A stretch of 64,000 nt of DNA from Crossaster papposus. Taxonomy: Eukaryota > Echinodermata > Asteroidea > Velatida > Solasteridae. The position numbers and the translations under genes are program-made. Positions within the stretch are counted from its first letter, which is position 1; each line of letters begins with the position of its first letter. Shown piece by piece: positions 33,680 through 47,434 of the stretch. Under the pieces are notes generated by a model. It was not told the origin of the DNA. It saw nothing but the letters and a program-made list of their open reading frames with translations, and ran no database searches. The stretch covers positions 1,984,001 to 2,048,000 of the forward strand of contig JBAIAA010000441.1 in NCBI GenBank assembly GCA_037893245.1. The letters run 5' to 3'.

Positions 33680-36600
33680 CTAAATTCGATCGACTTTAGA
33701 CTTGGCACACACTTAGACCACCACACAAATATTGAAAGGCATTTTAGACATGCGAAACAGCTCTGTGTTTGTCCACAAACACATTTCTAGTTTTTTCTTT
33801 TTTTTCTTCAGACTTTTACCCATAGGATTTGTACACGTTTTTTCTGGCATAGCACTTTGACACTTTTGTAAATCCGATCGACTTGAGACTTGGCATACAT
33901 TTAGACAACCACCCAAGGACGGTCCTAGAAGAAATTCGTAGCGATTACGTCATTCAAGGTCACGTGACGTCATGTTAAAGGTAAATTTTTCCCATAGGTT
34001 TTGTACACGGTTTTTTTCAGACTATTGACTTTGACACTTTGGTAAATCCGACCGACTTGAAACTTGGCATACACTTAGAACACCAGCCCCAGATGTTTCT
34101 GAAATAAATTCGGCACGATTGCGTCATTCAAGGTCACGTGACGTGAAGTTAAAGGTGCAGTTTTTTTCCCCATAGGGTTTGTACACGTTTTTCTTTAGAC
34201 TATTGACTTTGACACTTTCGTGAATTTGATCGACTTCAGACTTAGCACATAACTCGACCACCATCACCAGGAGGGCCAAGGGAAAAATCGTAATAATGAC
34301 GTCATCGTGGGTCATGTGACGTCACATTAAAGGTTCAGTTTTAAGGACCCTCTATCTCTAGAAGTACATGTCCGATTGGGGTCAAACTTGGTATGCAAGT
34401 ATTCCAGGATGTGTTACAGACGAAAATTAAGATGACATCATGATGACATCATCGGGTATCATGTGACGTCACATTAAAGGTTCAATTTTCCCCATAGGAT
34501 TTGTACACGTTTTTTTCAACTAATTTATCTTTTGCACTTGTGTAAATCCAATCGACTTCAGACTTGGCACACATATAGACCACCACACATACATATTGAA
34601 AGTAACGTTAGACAATCGAAACAGCTCTGTGTTTGTCCACAAACACATGTCTAGTTAGCTGTTTCGGCATTTCAGCCGAAACAGCTTTTGTTTTCGTTAA
34701 AGTTTTTTTTTTTCTTTTTTTAGCTGTTTCGGCAATTCAGCCGAAACAGCTATTGTATTCCTTCTGATTTTTTTTTTTCTTTTTTTTTTTTTTTCAGACT
34801 ATTCTCCATAGAGTTTGTGCACGTTTTTCTTCTGGCATGGCACTTTGGCACTTTGGTAAATCCGATCGACTTGAGACTTGGCACACAGTTGACCCATCAC
34901 CCAAGGATGGTCCTAGAACAAATTCCTCGCGATTACGTCATTCGGTGTCACGTGACGTCACGTTAAAGGTGCATTTTTTCCCCATAGGATTTGTACACGT
35001 TTTTCTTCAGAATATTGAATTTGACACTTCGGTAAATCCGATGGACTTCAGACTTAGGACACACCTCGACCACCATCTCCAGGGGGGCCAGAAGAAAAAT
35101 CGTCATGATGACGTCATCGTGGGTCATTTGACGTCACATTAAAGGTGCAGTTTATAAGACCCTCTATCTCTGGAAGTACAGGCCCGATTGGGGACAAACT
35201 TGATATGCAAGTATCCCGGGATGTGTTATAGACGAAAATTAAGATGACATCACGATGACGTCATCGGGTGTCATGTGACGTCACATTAAAGGCGCAGTTT
35301 TTCCTATAGGTTTTGTACACGTTTTTCGTCAGACTATTGAATTTGACACTTTGGTAAATCCAATCGACTCGAGAATTAGTGCAAACCTCGACCACAATCT
35401 CTAGGAGGGCCACAAGGATAATCGTCATGATGAAGTCATCGTGGGTCATGTGACGTCACTTTAAAGGTGTAGTTTTTAAGACCCTCTATCTCTGGAAGTA
35501 AAGGTCTGATTAGGGTCAAACTTGGTATGCAAGTATTCCAGGATGTGTTATAGACGAAAATTAAGATGACGCCATGACGACGTCATCGTGGGCCATGTGA
35601 CGTCACATTAAAGGTGACGTCACATTAAAGGTGCAGTTTTACCCATAGGATTTGAACACGTTTTGTTCAACTAATATATCTTTGACACTTTGGTACATCC
35701 GATCGACTTCAGACTTAGCACACACCTCGACCACCATACCCATGAGGGCCAAGGGGAAAATCGTTATGATGACGTCATCGTGGGTCATGTGACGTCACAT
35801 TAAAATGGCAGATTTTAGGACCCTCTATCTCTGGAAGTAAAAGTTTGATTGGGGTCAAACTTGGTATGCAAGTATTCCAGAATGTGTTATAGACGAACAT
35901 TAAGATGACATCATGATGACATTCCCAGGTGTCATGTGACGTCACATTAAAGGTGTAGCTTTCCCAATAGGATTTGTACACGTATTTTTCAACCAATTAA
36001 CTTGGGTAAATCCGATCGATTTCAAACTCGGCACACACATAATAAAGGTCATCTTAGACACCCGAAACAGCTCTGTGTTTGTCCACAAACACATTTCTAG
36101 TTTGTTTGTTTTTTTTTTTTTTTTTTTCCTCTTTCAGACTTTTTCTCATAGGATTTGTACACGTTTGTTCTGGCATAGCACTTTGACACTTTGGTAAATC
36201 CGATCGACTTGAAACTTGGCATATATTTAGACAACCACCCAAGGACGGTCCTAGAAGAAATTCGTCGCGATTACGTCATTCAAGGTCACGTGACGTCATG
36301 TTAAAGGTAAAATTTTCCCCATAGGTTTTGTACACGTTTTTCTTCAGATTATTGACTTTGACACTTTGGTAAATCCGACCGACTTGAAACTTGGCATACA
36401 CTTAGAACACCAGCCCCAGATATTTCTGAAAGAAATTCGGCGCGATCGCGTCATTCAAGATCACGTGACGTGACGTTAAAGGTGCACTTTTTTTCCCCAT
36501 AGGGTTTGTACACGTTTTTCTTCAGACTATTGACTTTGACACTTTCGTAAATTTGATCGACTTCAGACTTAGCGCATACCTCGACCACCATCCCCAGGAG

Positions 36601-37840
36601 GGCCAAGGGAAAAATCGTAATAATGACGTCATCGTGGGTCATGTGACGTCACATTAAAGGTTCAGTTTTAAGGACCCTCTATCTCTAGAAGTACATGTAC
36701 GATTGGGGTCAAACTTGGTATGCAAGTATTCCAGGATGTGTTACAGACGAAAATTAAGATGACATCATGATGACATCATCGGGTATCATGTGACGTCACA
36801 TTAAAGGTTTAATTTTCCCCATAGGATTTGTACACGTTTTTTTCAACCAATTTATCTTTGGCACTAAATTCGATCGACTTTAGACTTGGCACACACTTAG
36901 ACCACCACACAAATATTGAAAGGCATTTTAGACATGCGAAACAGCTCTGTGTTTGTCCACAAACACATTTCTAGTTTTTTCTTTTTTTTCTTCAGACTTT
37001 TTTCCATAGGATTTGTACACGTTTTTTCTGGCATAGCACTTTGACACTTTTGTAAATCCGATCGACTTGAGACTTGGCATACATTTAGACAACCACCCAA
37101 GGACGGTCCTAGAAGAAATTCGTAGCGATTACGTCATTCAAGGTCACGTGACGTCATGTTAAAGGTAAATTTTTCCCATAGGTTTTGTACACGGTTTTTT
37201 TCAGACTATTGACTTTGACACTTTGGTAAATCCGACCGACTTGAAACTTGGCATACACTTAGAACACCAGCCCCAGATGTTTCTGAAATACATTCGGCAC
37301 GATTGCGTCATTCAAGGTCACGTGAAGTGAAGTTAAAGGTGCAGTTTTTTCCCCATAGGGTTTGTACACGTTTTTCTTTAGACTATTGACTTTGACACTT
37401 TCGTGAATTTGATCGACTTCAGACTTAGCACATAACTCGACCACCATCACCAGGAGGGCCAAGGGAAAAATCGTAATAATGACGTCATCGTGGGTCATGT
37501 GACGTCACATTAAAGGTTCAGTTTTAAGGACCCTCTATCTCTAGAAGTACATGTCCGATTGGGGTCAAACTTGGTATGCAAGTATTCCAGGATGTGTTAC
37601 AGACGAAAATTAAGATGACATCATGATGACATCATCGGGTATCATGTGACGTCACATTAAAGGTTCAATTTTCCTCATAGGATTTGTACACGTTTTTTTC
37701 AACTAATTTATCTTTTGCACTTGTGTAAATCCAATCGACTTCAGACTTGGCACACATATAGACCACCACACATACATATTGAAAGTAACGTTAGACAATC
37801 GAAACAGCTCTGTGTTTGTCCACAAACACATGTCTAGTTT
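33680..37840. repeat. Higher-order duplication inside the repeat block
   Basis: The sub-block at about 33720-34655 is nearly identical to 36900-37840, including shared unusual variants (CACGGTTTTTTTCAGAC, CACCAGCCCCAGATGTTTCT, CATAACTCGACCACCATCAC). The intermediate stretch also repeats parts, which points to unequal exchange of multi-unit segments. Confidence 0.8.
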
Positions 37841-40800
37841 TTTTTGTTTTTTTTTCTCCTTCAGACTCTTCTCCATAGGGTTTGTACACGTTTTTTGTTC
37901 GGACAATACACTTTGGCACTTTGGTAAATCCGATCGACTTGAAACTTGGCATACACTCAGACCACCACCCACAGATGATCCTAGAAGAAATTCGTCACGA
38001 TTACGTCATTCGTGGTCACGTGACGTCACGTTAAAGGTTCAGTTTTTCCCCATAGGGTTTGTACACGTTTTTCTTCAGACTATTGACTTTAATACTTTGG
38101 TAAATGCGATTGACTTGAAACTTAGCACACACCTCGACCACCACCCCCAGGAGGTCCAAGAGAAAAATCGTCATGATGACGTCATCGTGGGTCATGTGAC
38201 GTCAAATTAAAGGTGCAGTTGTTGGGACCCTCTATCTCTGGAAGTACATGTCCGATTGCGGACAAACTTGATATGCAAGTATCCTGAGATGTGTTATAGA
38301 CTAAAATTAAGATGACATCACGATGACGTCATCGGGTGTCATGTGACGTCACATTAAAGGCGCAGTTTTCCCTATAGGTTTTGTACACGTTTTCCCTCAG
38401 ACTATTGATTTTTACACTTTGGTAAATCCCATCGACTCGAGACTTAGTACACACCTCGACCACCATCCCTAGGAGGGCCACAAGGGAAATCGTCATGATG
38501 ACGTCATTGTGGGTCATGTGACGTCACTTTAAAGGTGTAGTATTTAATACCCTCTATCTCTGGAAGTAAAGGTCTGATTGGGGTCAATCTTGGTATACAA
38601 GTATTCCAGGATGTGTTATAGACGAAAATTAAGATGACGTCATGATGACGTCATCGAGGGTCATGTGACGTCACATTTAAGGTTTAGTTTTTAAGAACCT
38701 CTATCTCTGGAAGTACAAGTTCGATTGGGGTCAAACTTGGCATGCAAGTATTCAAGTGTGTGTTATAGACGCAAATTAAAATAACATCCCGATGACGTCA
38801 TCGTTGGTCATGTGACGTCTCATTAAAGGTTGAATGTTCCCCATTGGTTTTGTACATGTTTTTATTTAGACTATTGAATTTGACACTTTGGTCAATCCGA
38901 TCAACTCGGGACTTAGTACACACCTCGACCACCATCCCCAGGAGGGCCAAGTGGAACATCGTCAAGATGACGTCATTGTTGGACATGTGACGTCACATTA
39001 AAGGTGTAGTTTTTAGGACCCACAATTTCTGGCAGTACAGGCCCGATTGGGGTCAAACTTGGTACATGCGAGTATTTTCAGACTTGGCACTCTCCTAGAC
39101 CACCACTCACAGATAGTCCTAAAAGAAATTCGGCACGATGACGTTATTGAGTGTCATGTGACGTCACGTTATGTTTTTCCCTATAGGGTTTTTAAACGTT
39201 TTTCTTCAGACAATAGATTTGTACACTTTGGTAATTTCGATTGACTTGAGACTTGGCACGCAGTTAGTCCACCACCCACAAATAGCCCAAAGAATTTGGC
39301 CAACCTACAAATTGAGGGGTCAGCCCGATGTTCCTAGTGTCTATGTGTTGATATTTTACAATAATTAAATTGCGTTTTTTGCTAATATAGGCCCCTATAT
39401 TTGGCACTTGTGTAAATCCAATCGACTTCAGACTTGGCACACACATAGACCACACACACACATATATATTGAAAGTAACGTTATACAATCGAAACAGCTC
39501 TGTGTTTGTCCACAAACACATGTCTAGTTTTTTTGGGTTTTTTTCCACTTTCAGTGTTTTTACCCATAGGATTTACACACGTTTGTTCTGCCAATACACT
39601 TTGGCACTTTGGTAAATCCAATCGACTTGAGACTTGGTATACACTTAGACCTCCACCCACAGATGGTCCTAGAAGAAATTTGGCTCGATTGCGTCATTCA
39701 AGGTCACGTGACGTCACGTTAAAGGTTTAATTTTCCCCATAGGGTTTGTACACGTTTTTCTTTAGACTATTGACTTTGGCACTTCGGTAAATCCGACCGA
39801 CTTGAAACTTGGCATACACTTAGAACACCACCCCCAGATTTTTCTGAAAGAAATTCGGCACGATTGCGTCATTCAAGGTCACGTGACGTCACATTAAAGG
39901 TTCACATTTTACTCCCATTGGTTTTGTACACGTTTTTCTTTAGACTATTGACTTTGATACTTTAGTAAATCCGATCGACTTGAGACTTGGCACACACTTA
40001 GACCACCATCAACAGACGGCCCTAGAAGAAATTCGGCACGATTACGTCATTCAAGGTCACGGGGCGTCACGTTAAAGCTTCAATTTTTGTCCCATAGGTT
40101 TTGTACACGTTTTTCTTTAGACTATTGCCTTTGACACTTTAGTAAATCTGATCGACTTGAGACTTGGCACACACAAAAGACCACCACACACATATTGAAA
40201 GTAATTTTAGACACTCGAAACAGCTCTGTGTTTGTCCACAAACACATGTCTAGTTCTTTTTTTTCTTTTCCTTCTTCAGACTTTTCCCCATAGGATTTGT
40301 AGACGTTTTTTCTGGCATAGCACTTTGACACTTTGGTAAATCCGATCGACTTGAAACTTGGCATACATTTAGACAACCACCCAAAGACGGTCCTAGAAGA
40401 AATTCGTCGCGATTACGTCATTCAAGGTCACTTAGCTGTTTCGGCCTTTCAGCCGAAACAGCTTTTGTTTTCGTTAAAGTTTTTTTTTTTCTTTTTTGTT
40501 TCTTTTCTTATTTGTCATTTTTCACCATAGGATTTGTACACGTTTTTTCTGGCATAGCACTTTGACACTTTGGTAAATCCGATCGACTTGAGACTTGGCA
40601 TACATTTAGACAACCGCCCAAGGACGGTCCTAGAAGAAATTCGTCGCGATTACGTCATTCAAGGTGACGTGACGTCATGTTAAAGGTAAAATCTTTCCCA
40701 TAGGTTTTGTACACGTTTTTCTTCAGACTATTGACTTTGACACTTTGGTAAATCCGACCGACTTGAAACTTAGCATACACTTAGAACACCACCCACATAT

Positions 40801-42357
40801 GGCCCTTGAAGAAATTTGGCACGATTGCGTCATTCAAGGTCACGTGACGTGACGTTAAAAGTGCAATTTTTTCACCCATAGGGTTTGTACACGTTTTTCT
40901 TCAGACTATTGACTTTGACACTTTCGTAAATCCGATCGACTTGAGACTTGGCATACACTTAGACCAGCATCCCTAGGAGGGCAAGGAGAAAAATCGTCCC
41001 GATGACGTCATCGTGGGTCATGTGACGTCATATTAAAGGTGCAGTGTTTAAGACCCTCTGTCTCCGTAAGTACAGGTTCGATTGGGGTCGAACTTAGTAT
41101 ACAGGTATTCCGGGACGTGTTATAGACGGAAATAAAGGTGACGCCATGATGACGTCATCAGGTGTCATGTGACGTTAAATTAAAGGTGTAGTTTCCCCAA
41201 TAGGATTTGTACACGTTTTTTTCAACCAATATATATTTGGCACTTTGGTAAATCCGATCGACTTCAGACTTGGTACACACATAGACCACCACCCACATTA
41301 TTCAAAGTCATTTCAGACACGCGAAACAGCTCTGTGTTTGTCCACAAACACATTTCTAGTTTTTTTAGCTGTTTCGGTTTTCCACCGAAACAGCTTTTGT
41401 TTTCGTTAAAGTTTTTTTAGCTGTTTCGGCAATTCAGCCGAAACAGCTATTGTATTCGTTCTGATTTTTTTTTTTTTTTTTTTTTTTCTCCTTCAGACTC
41501 TTCTCCATAGGGTTTGTACACGTTTTTTGTTCGGACAATACACTTTGGCACTTTGGTAAATCCGATCGACTTGAGACTTGGCCTACTCTTAGACCACCAC
41601 CCACAGATGATCCTAGAAGAAATTTGTCACGATTACGTCATTCGTGGTCACGTGACGTCACGTTAAAGGTGCAATTTTTCCCCATAGGATTTGTACACGT
41701 TTTTCTTCAGAATATTGAATTTGACACTTCGGTGAATCCGATCGACTTGAGACTTAAGACACACCTCGACCACCATCCCCAGAGGGGCCAGAAGAAAAAT
41801 CGCCATGATGACGTCATCGTGGGTCATTTGACGTCACATTAAAGGTGCAGTTTATAAGACCCTCTATCTCTGGAAGTAAAGGTCTGATTGGGGTCAAACT
41901 TGGTATGCAAGTATTCCAGGATTTGTTATAGACGAAAATTAAGATGACATGATGACGTCATCGGGTGTCATGTGACGTCACATTAAAGGTGCAGTTTATA
42001 AGACCCTCTATCTCTGGAAGTAAAGGTCTGATTGGGGTCAAACTTGGTATGCAAGTATTCCAGGATGTGTTATAGACGGAAATTAAGATGACGTCATGAC
42101 GACGTCATCGTGGGCCATGTGACGTCACGTTAAAGGTGCAGTTTTTCCCATAGGATTTGTACACGTTTTTTGCAACCAAGATATATTTGGCACTTGGGTA
42201 AATCCGATCGACTTCAGATTTGGTACACACATAGACCACCACTCACATATTCAAAGTCATTTTTAGACAAGCGAAACAGCTCTGTGTTTGTCCACAAACA
42301 CATTTCTAGTTTTTAGCTGTTTCGGTTTTTCACCGAAACAGCTTTTGTTTTCGTTAA

Positions 42358-42405
<48 letters not shown>

Positions 42406-45400
42406 CCTCTTTCAGACTTTTCCCCATAGGATTTGTACACGTTTTTTCTGGCATAGCACTTTGACACTTTAGTAAATGCGATCGACTTGAGACTTGGCAT
42501 ACATTTAGACAACCACCCAAGGACGGTCCTAGAAGAAATTCGTCGCGATTACGTCATTCAAGGTCACGTGACGTCATGTTAAAGGTAACATTTTCCCCAT
42601 AGGTTTTGTACACGTTTTTCTTTAGACTCTTGACTTTGACACTTTGGTATATCCGATCGACTTGAAACTTAGTATACACTTAGAACACCACCCACAGATG
42701 GCTCTTGAAGAAATTCGGTACGATTGCGTCATTCAAGGTCACGTGACGTGACGTTAAAGGTGCAATTTTTTTTCCAATAGGGTTTGTACACGTTTTTCTT
42801 CAGACTATTGACTTTGACACTTTCGTAGACTTGATCGACTTGAGACTTAGCACAGACCTCGACCGCCATCCTTAGGAGGGCCAAGAGAAAAATAATCAAC
42901 ATGACGTCATCGCGGGTCATGTGACGTCACATTAAATGTGTAATTTTTAAGACCCTCTAACTCTAAAAGTACAAGTCCGGTTGGGGTCAAACTTGGTTTG
43001 CAAGTATTCGAGGATGTGTTATAGACGAAAATTAAGATGACGTAATTATGACATCATCGGGTGTCATGTGACGTCACATTAAATGTTCAATTTTCTCCAT
43101 AGGTTTTGTACACGTTTTTCTTCAGACTATTGAATTTGACAATTTGGTAAATCCGATCGACTTCAGACTTAGCACACACCTCGACACCATACCCAGGAGG
43201 GCCAAGGGGAAAATCGTCAGGATAACGTCATCGTGGGTCATGTGACGTCACATTAAAGGGGCAGATTTTAGGACCCTCTATCTCTGGAAGTACAGGTCCG
43301 ATTGGGGTCAAACTTAGTATTCATGTATTCCAGGATGAGTTATAGACAAAAATTAGATGACATTATGATGGCGTCATCGGGTGTCATGTGACGTCACATT
43401 AAAGGTTCAGTTTGTAGGACCCTCTATCTCTGGAAGTACAGGTCCGATTGGGGTCAAACTTGGTATTCATGTATTCCAGGATGAGTTATAGACACAAATT
43501 AAGATGACATTATGATGACGTCATCGGGTGTCATGTGACGTCACATTAAAGGTGCAATTTTTAGGACCCTCTATCTCTGGAAGTACAGGCCCGATTGGGG
43601 TTAAACTTGGTATGCAAGCATTCCAGGATGTGTTACAGACGAAAATTAAGATGAGATCATGATGACATCATCGGGTATCATGTGACATCACATTAAAGGT
43701 GCAGTTTTTCCTATAGGATTTGTACATGTTTTTTTCAACCAACAATATTTTTGGCACTTGGTAAATCCGATCGACTTCAGACTTGGCACACACTTAGACC
43801 ACCACACAAATATTGAAAGTCAATTTTAAAAACCCGAAACAGCTCTGTGTTTGTCCACAAACACATGTCTAGTTTTTTTGGTTTTTTTTCCACTTTCAGT
43901 GTTTTTACCCATAGGATTTACACACGTTTGTTCTGCCAATACACTTTGGCACTTTGGTGAATCCAATCGACCCGAGACTTGGTATACACTTAGACCTCCA
44001 CCCACAGATGGTCCTAGAAGAAATTTGGCTCGATTGCGTCATTCAAGGTCACGTGACGTCACGTTAAAGGTTTAATTTTCCCCATAGGTTTTGTACACGT
44101 TTTTCTTCAGACTATTGACTTTGGCACTTCGGTAAATCCGACCGACTTAAAACTTGGCATACACTTAGAACACCACCCCCAGATGTTTCTGAAATAAATT
44201 CGGCACGATTGCGTCATTCAAGGTCACGTGACGTCACATTAAAGGTTCACATTTTTCTCCCATTGGTTTTGTACACGTTTTTGTTTAGACTATTGACTTT
44301 GACACTTTAGTAAATCCGATCGACTTGAGACTTGGCACATACTTAGACCACCATCCACAGACGGCCCTAGAAGAAATTCGGCACGATTACGTCATTCAAG
44401 GTCACGGGGCGTCACGTTAAATTTTCTATTTTTTCCCATAGGTTTTGTACACGTTTTTCTTTAGACTATTGCCTTTGACACTTTAGTAAATCTGATCGAC
44501 TTGAGACTTGGCACACACAAAAGACCACCACACACATATTGAAAGTAATTTTAGACACTCGAAACAGCTCTGTGTTTGTCCACAAACACATGTCTAGTTT
44601 TTTTTTTTTTTCCTTTTTTTTTTTTTTTCCACTTTCAGTGTTTTTACCTATAGGATTTACACACGTTTGTTCTGCCAATACACTTTGGCACTTTGGTGAT
44701 TCCAATCGACTTGAGACTTGCTGTACACTTAGACCTCCACCCACAGATGGTCCTAGAAGAAATTTGGCTCGATTGCGTCATTCAAGGTCACGTGACGTCA
44801 CTTTAAAGGTTTAATTTTCCCCATAGGTTTTGTACACGTTTTTCTTCAGACTATTGACTTTGGCACTTCGGTAAATCCGACCGACTTAAAACTTAGCATA
44901 CACTTATAACACCACCCCCAGATGTTTCTGAAAGAACTTCGGCACGATTGTGTCATTCAAGGTCACGTGACGTCACATTAAAGGTTCACATTTTTCTCCC
45001 ATTGGTTTTGTATACGTTTTTCTTTAGACTATTGACTTTAACACTTTAGTACATCCGATCGACTTGAGACTTGGCACACACTTAGACCACCATCCACAGA
45101 CGGCCCTAGAAGAAATTCGGCACGATTACGTCATTCAAGGTCACGGGGCGTCACGTTAAAGTTTCAATTGTTTCCCATAGGTTTTGTACACGTTTTTCTT
45201 TAGACTATTGCCTTTGACACTTTAGTAAATCTGATCGACTTGAGACTTGGCACACACAAAAGACCACCACACACATATTGAAAGTAATTTTAGACACTCG
45301 AAACAGCTCTGTGTTTGTCCACAAACACATGTCTAGTCTTTTTTTTCTTTTCCTTCTTCAGACTTTTCCCCATAGGATTTGTACACGTTTTTTCTGGCAT

Positions 45401-46082
45401 AGCACTTTGACACTTTAGTAAATCCGATCGACTTGAAACTTGGCATACATTTAGACAACCACCCAAAGACGGTCCTAGAAGAAATTCGTCGCGATTACGT
45501 CATTCAAGGTCACGTTATTTGACGTGAAATGTGAAATTTTTCCCATAGGGTTTGTACACGTTTTTCTTCAGACTATTGACTTTGACACTTTGGTAAATCC
45601 GACCGACTTGAAACTTGGCATACACTTAGAACCCCACTCCCAGATGTCCCTGAAAGAAATTCGGCACAATTGCGTCTTTCAAGGTCACGTGGCATGACGT
45701 TAAAGGTTCACATTTTTTTCCCATTGGTTTTGTACACGTTTTTCTTTAGACATTGCCCTTGACACTTTAGTAAATCTGATCGACTTGAGACTTGGCACAC
45801 ACATAGACCACCACACACACATATTGAAAGTAACGTTAGACAATCGAAACAGCTCTGTGTTTGTCCACAAACACATGTCTAGTTTGTTTGTTTGTTGTTG
45901 TTTTTTTTTTTTTTTGGGGGGGGGTCACAATTGTTTGTCTAATGGTATGAGCATATCAATAGACCTTACATAGATACACACACTAAATATTGAAGCATTC
46001 TGGCATACCAAACAGCCACGGTTGCACTAGGGTGCTCACGCGGAAGGCATATGTGTAATATGTATATAGAACTGATTTCACA

Positions 46083-46280
46083 GGACTCGATTGAAGGGTA
46101 AACGAACTCTGTTTCAAACGAGCTTTTACAGCCCATACGGGTTGAATACAGGCATAGTTAGAAAAACAATTCAGCGGAAGTGGCCGAAAGATGTCGTAGT
46201 TATACACGCAAACAATCTGAGGGCTGGATTGAAGGGTGAACGAACTCTGTTTCAAACATGCTTTTACATCCTATACGGGT
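46083..46280. repeat. Direct duplication of about 50 bp
   Basis: GATTGAAGGGTAAACGAACTC with TGTTTCAAACGAGCTTTTAC at 46089 recurs with small changes at 46227. No coding role is supported. Confidence 0.6.
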
Positions 46281-46291
46281 GATATACAAGG

Positions 46292-46853
46292 TTAACCTCC
46301 ACCCGTGACGTCACCCTATTGTCCTACCCCTCCATTATTTTGAACGAATGGAGCGTTGGAGGCGATATCTCTCCATTATTTTGGGAAGGTAACGCAAGTG
46401 AACAAAGAGGAAGTCACTGAAACTAACCAGTGTAGCGGTTTTCGTTGTATTTTTTTAGAAACCTATGTACTCCAATCCGATTTCCCCTTCAATCTTGTTC
46501 TATGGTTAAACTAACTCATACGAAAATGTGTCGAAGAAAAAGACAAACATTATCGATAGTCGGATTCGAACCACAGACCTTTCGATCCATAGCTCTCCTC
46601 TCTACCAACTATGCTATTGACGAGTTGGTGAAAGAAGCCGTTCTTTATAATTCTTTATAGTTATTTAATGTATATGATTTGCCATTGCTCTTTCTCATGA
46701 ATATTTTAATTACGAACCACCCAGCTCCTGAAAAAAAAAATCACGAACCGCTGCACCGGTTAGTATTAAGTGTCTTCTGAACAAAGACGCTCCATTCGTT
46801 CAAAATAATGGAGCGGTAGGACAATAGGTGGCGACGTCCCGGGTGGAGGTTAA
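46292..46853. mobile_element. TTAA-flanked inverted-repeat element carrying a tRNA-like segment
   Basis: Inverted ends of about 60 bp (CCTCCACCCG, then CTATTGTCCTACC and CTCCATTATTTTGAACGAAT) sit between TTAA copies at 46292-46295 and 46850-46853, fitting a piggyBac-type MITE. On the minus strand, 46550-46620 holds TAGTTGGTAGAG (A-box-like) and GGTTCGAATCC (B box), so a tRNA-like SINE or pseudo-tRNA lies inside. Confidence 0.75.
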
Positions 46854-46856
46854 GTC

Positions 46857-46960
46857 GGTTAATACCCTCGGTAACGCGCCATTCGTTGGTAATAATGTCC
46901 CTCGGGCTTCGCCCTCGGGCCATTATTACCAACGAATGGCGCGTACCTCGGGCATTATCC
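46857..46960. repeat. Hairpin with CCTCGG-type loop
   Basis: Arms GGTAACGCGCCATTCGTTGG and TAATAATG pair across the loop CCCTCGGGCTTCGCCCTCGGG, flanked by CCCTCGG on the left and ACCTCGGGC on the right. It is almost perfectly palindromic and abuts the preceding TTAA element. Confidence 0.85.
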
Positions 46961-47434
46961 TATACATAGTTTACAAAAACCGGAATTGCCCATTTTTTTT
47001 CAAGGTTATACACAAAGGTATCAAAACTTGCCTCACGAGTGAGCCCCTGCATGTGTGACACCCGCCTTACCAGTCAAAGCTTTGAAATTCGTGCTAGTTA
47101 GGGCGGAGTAGGGCCTACAAAATACTAATGACTACGGCCTAAACACATCGTTTCGACAGGCCCGGAATTATCATGCGCAGTAGCATGCGCACAAACTAAG
47201 TGGCAGGATGAACATAAGTGTATGTCTGACTGAGATATATAGACAGCTGTACCCTCCAAAGAAATAAAACTTAAAATAAAATAAAAGTTGTCCTTACATA
47301 TACGTCGTCGGAATGGCCTTGATTGCGTCATACATCCATAACACCCCAGACTTACTTCGCAAGCTCGAAAGAATCAACATGCCATATATACACCCCTTTC
47401 AATACACAGAGGCGGTCCTTTTTGCAAATCCGGG

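Larger units (their letters stand above)
28950..45890 (-). repeat. 17-kb complex tandem repeat block in the receptor gene intron
   Basis: The block is built from four recurring modules, read on the plus strand. (1) A unit of about 177 bp from CCCATAGGTTTTGTACACG to GTCACGTGACGTCACGTTAA. (2) A unit of about 144 bp from CCCTCTATCTCTGGAAGTAC to CATGTGACGTCACATTAAAG. (3) A hairpin AGCTGTTTCGG-loop-CCGAAACAGCT with TTTTGTTTTCGTTAAAG and long T runs. (4) A terminal module GAAACAGCTCTGTGTTTGTC plus CACAAACACATGTCTAG. Module 4 appears 16 times and divides the block into sub-blocks of about 0.55-1.7 kb. On the minus strand each sub-block starts with module 4 and ends in poly-A, as a retroposon would. 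Short open frames throughout are repeat artefacts. Confidence 0.9.

Noticed and set aside
28950..45890. Many 60-100 codon minus-strand open frames with a recurring protein-like sequence (MTHDDVI..., SVCQVSSRSDLPKCQS)
   Set aside because: They repeat because the DNA repeats; units near 177 and 144 bp keep frames by chance of length. Frames break at unit borders and poly-T runs, with no start or splice context.
46550..46620. Possible tRNA gene on the minus strand
   Set aside because: A- and B-box motifs are present but the acceptor and anticodon stems do not pair well; it sits inside an inverted-repeat element. Kept only as a tRNA-like segment.
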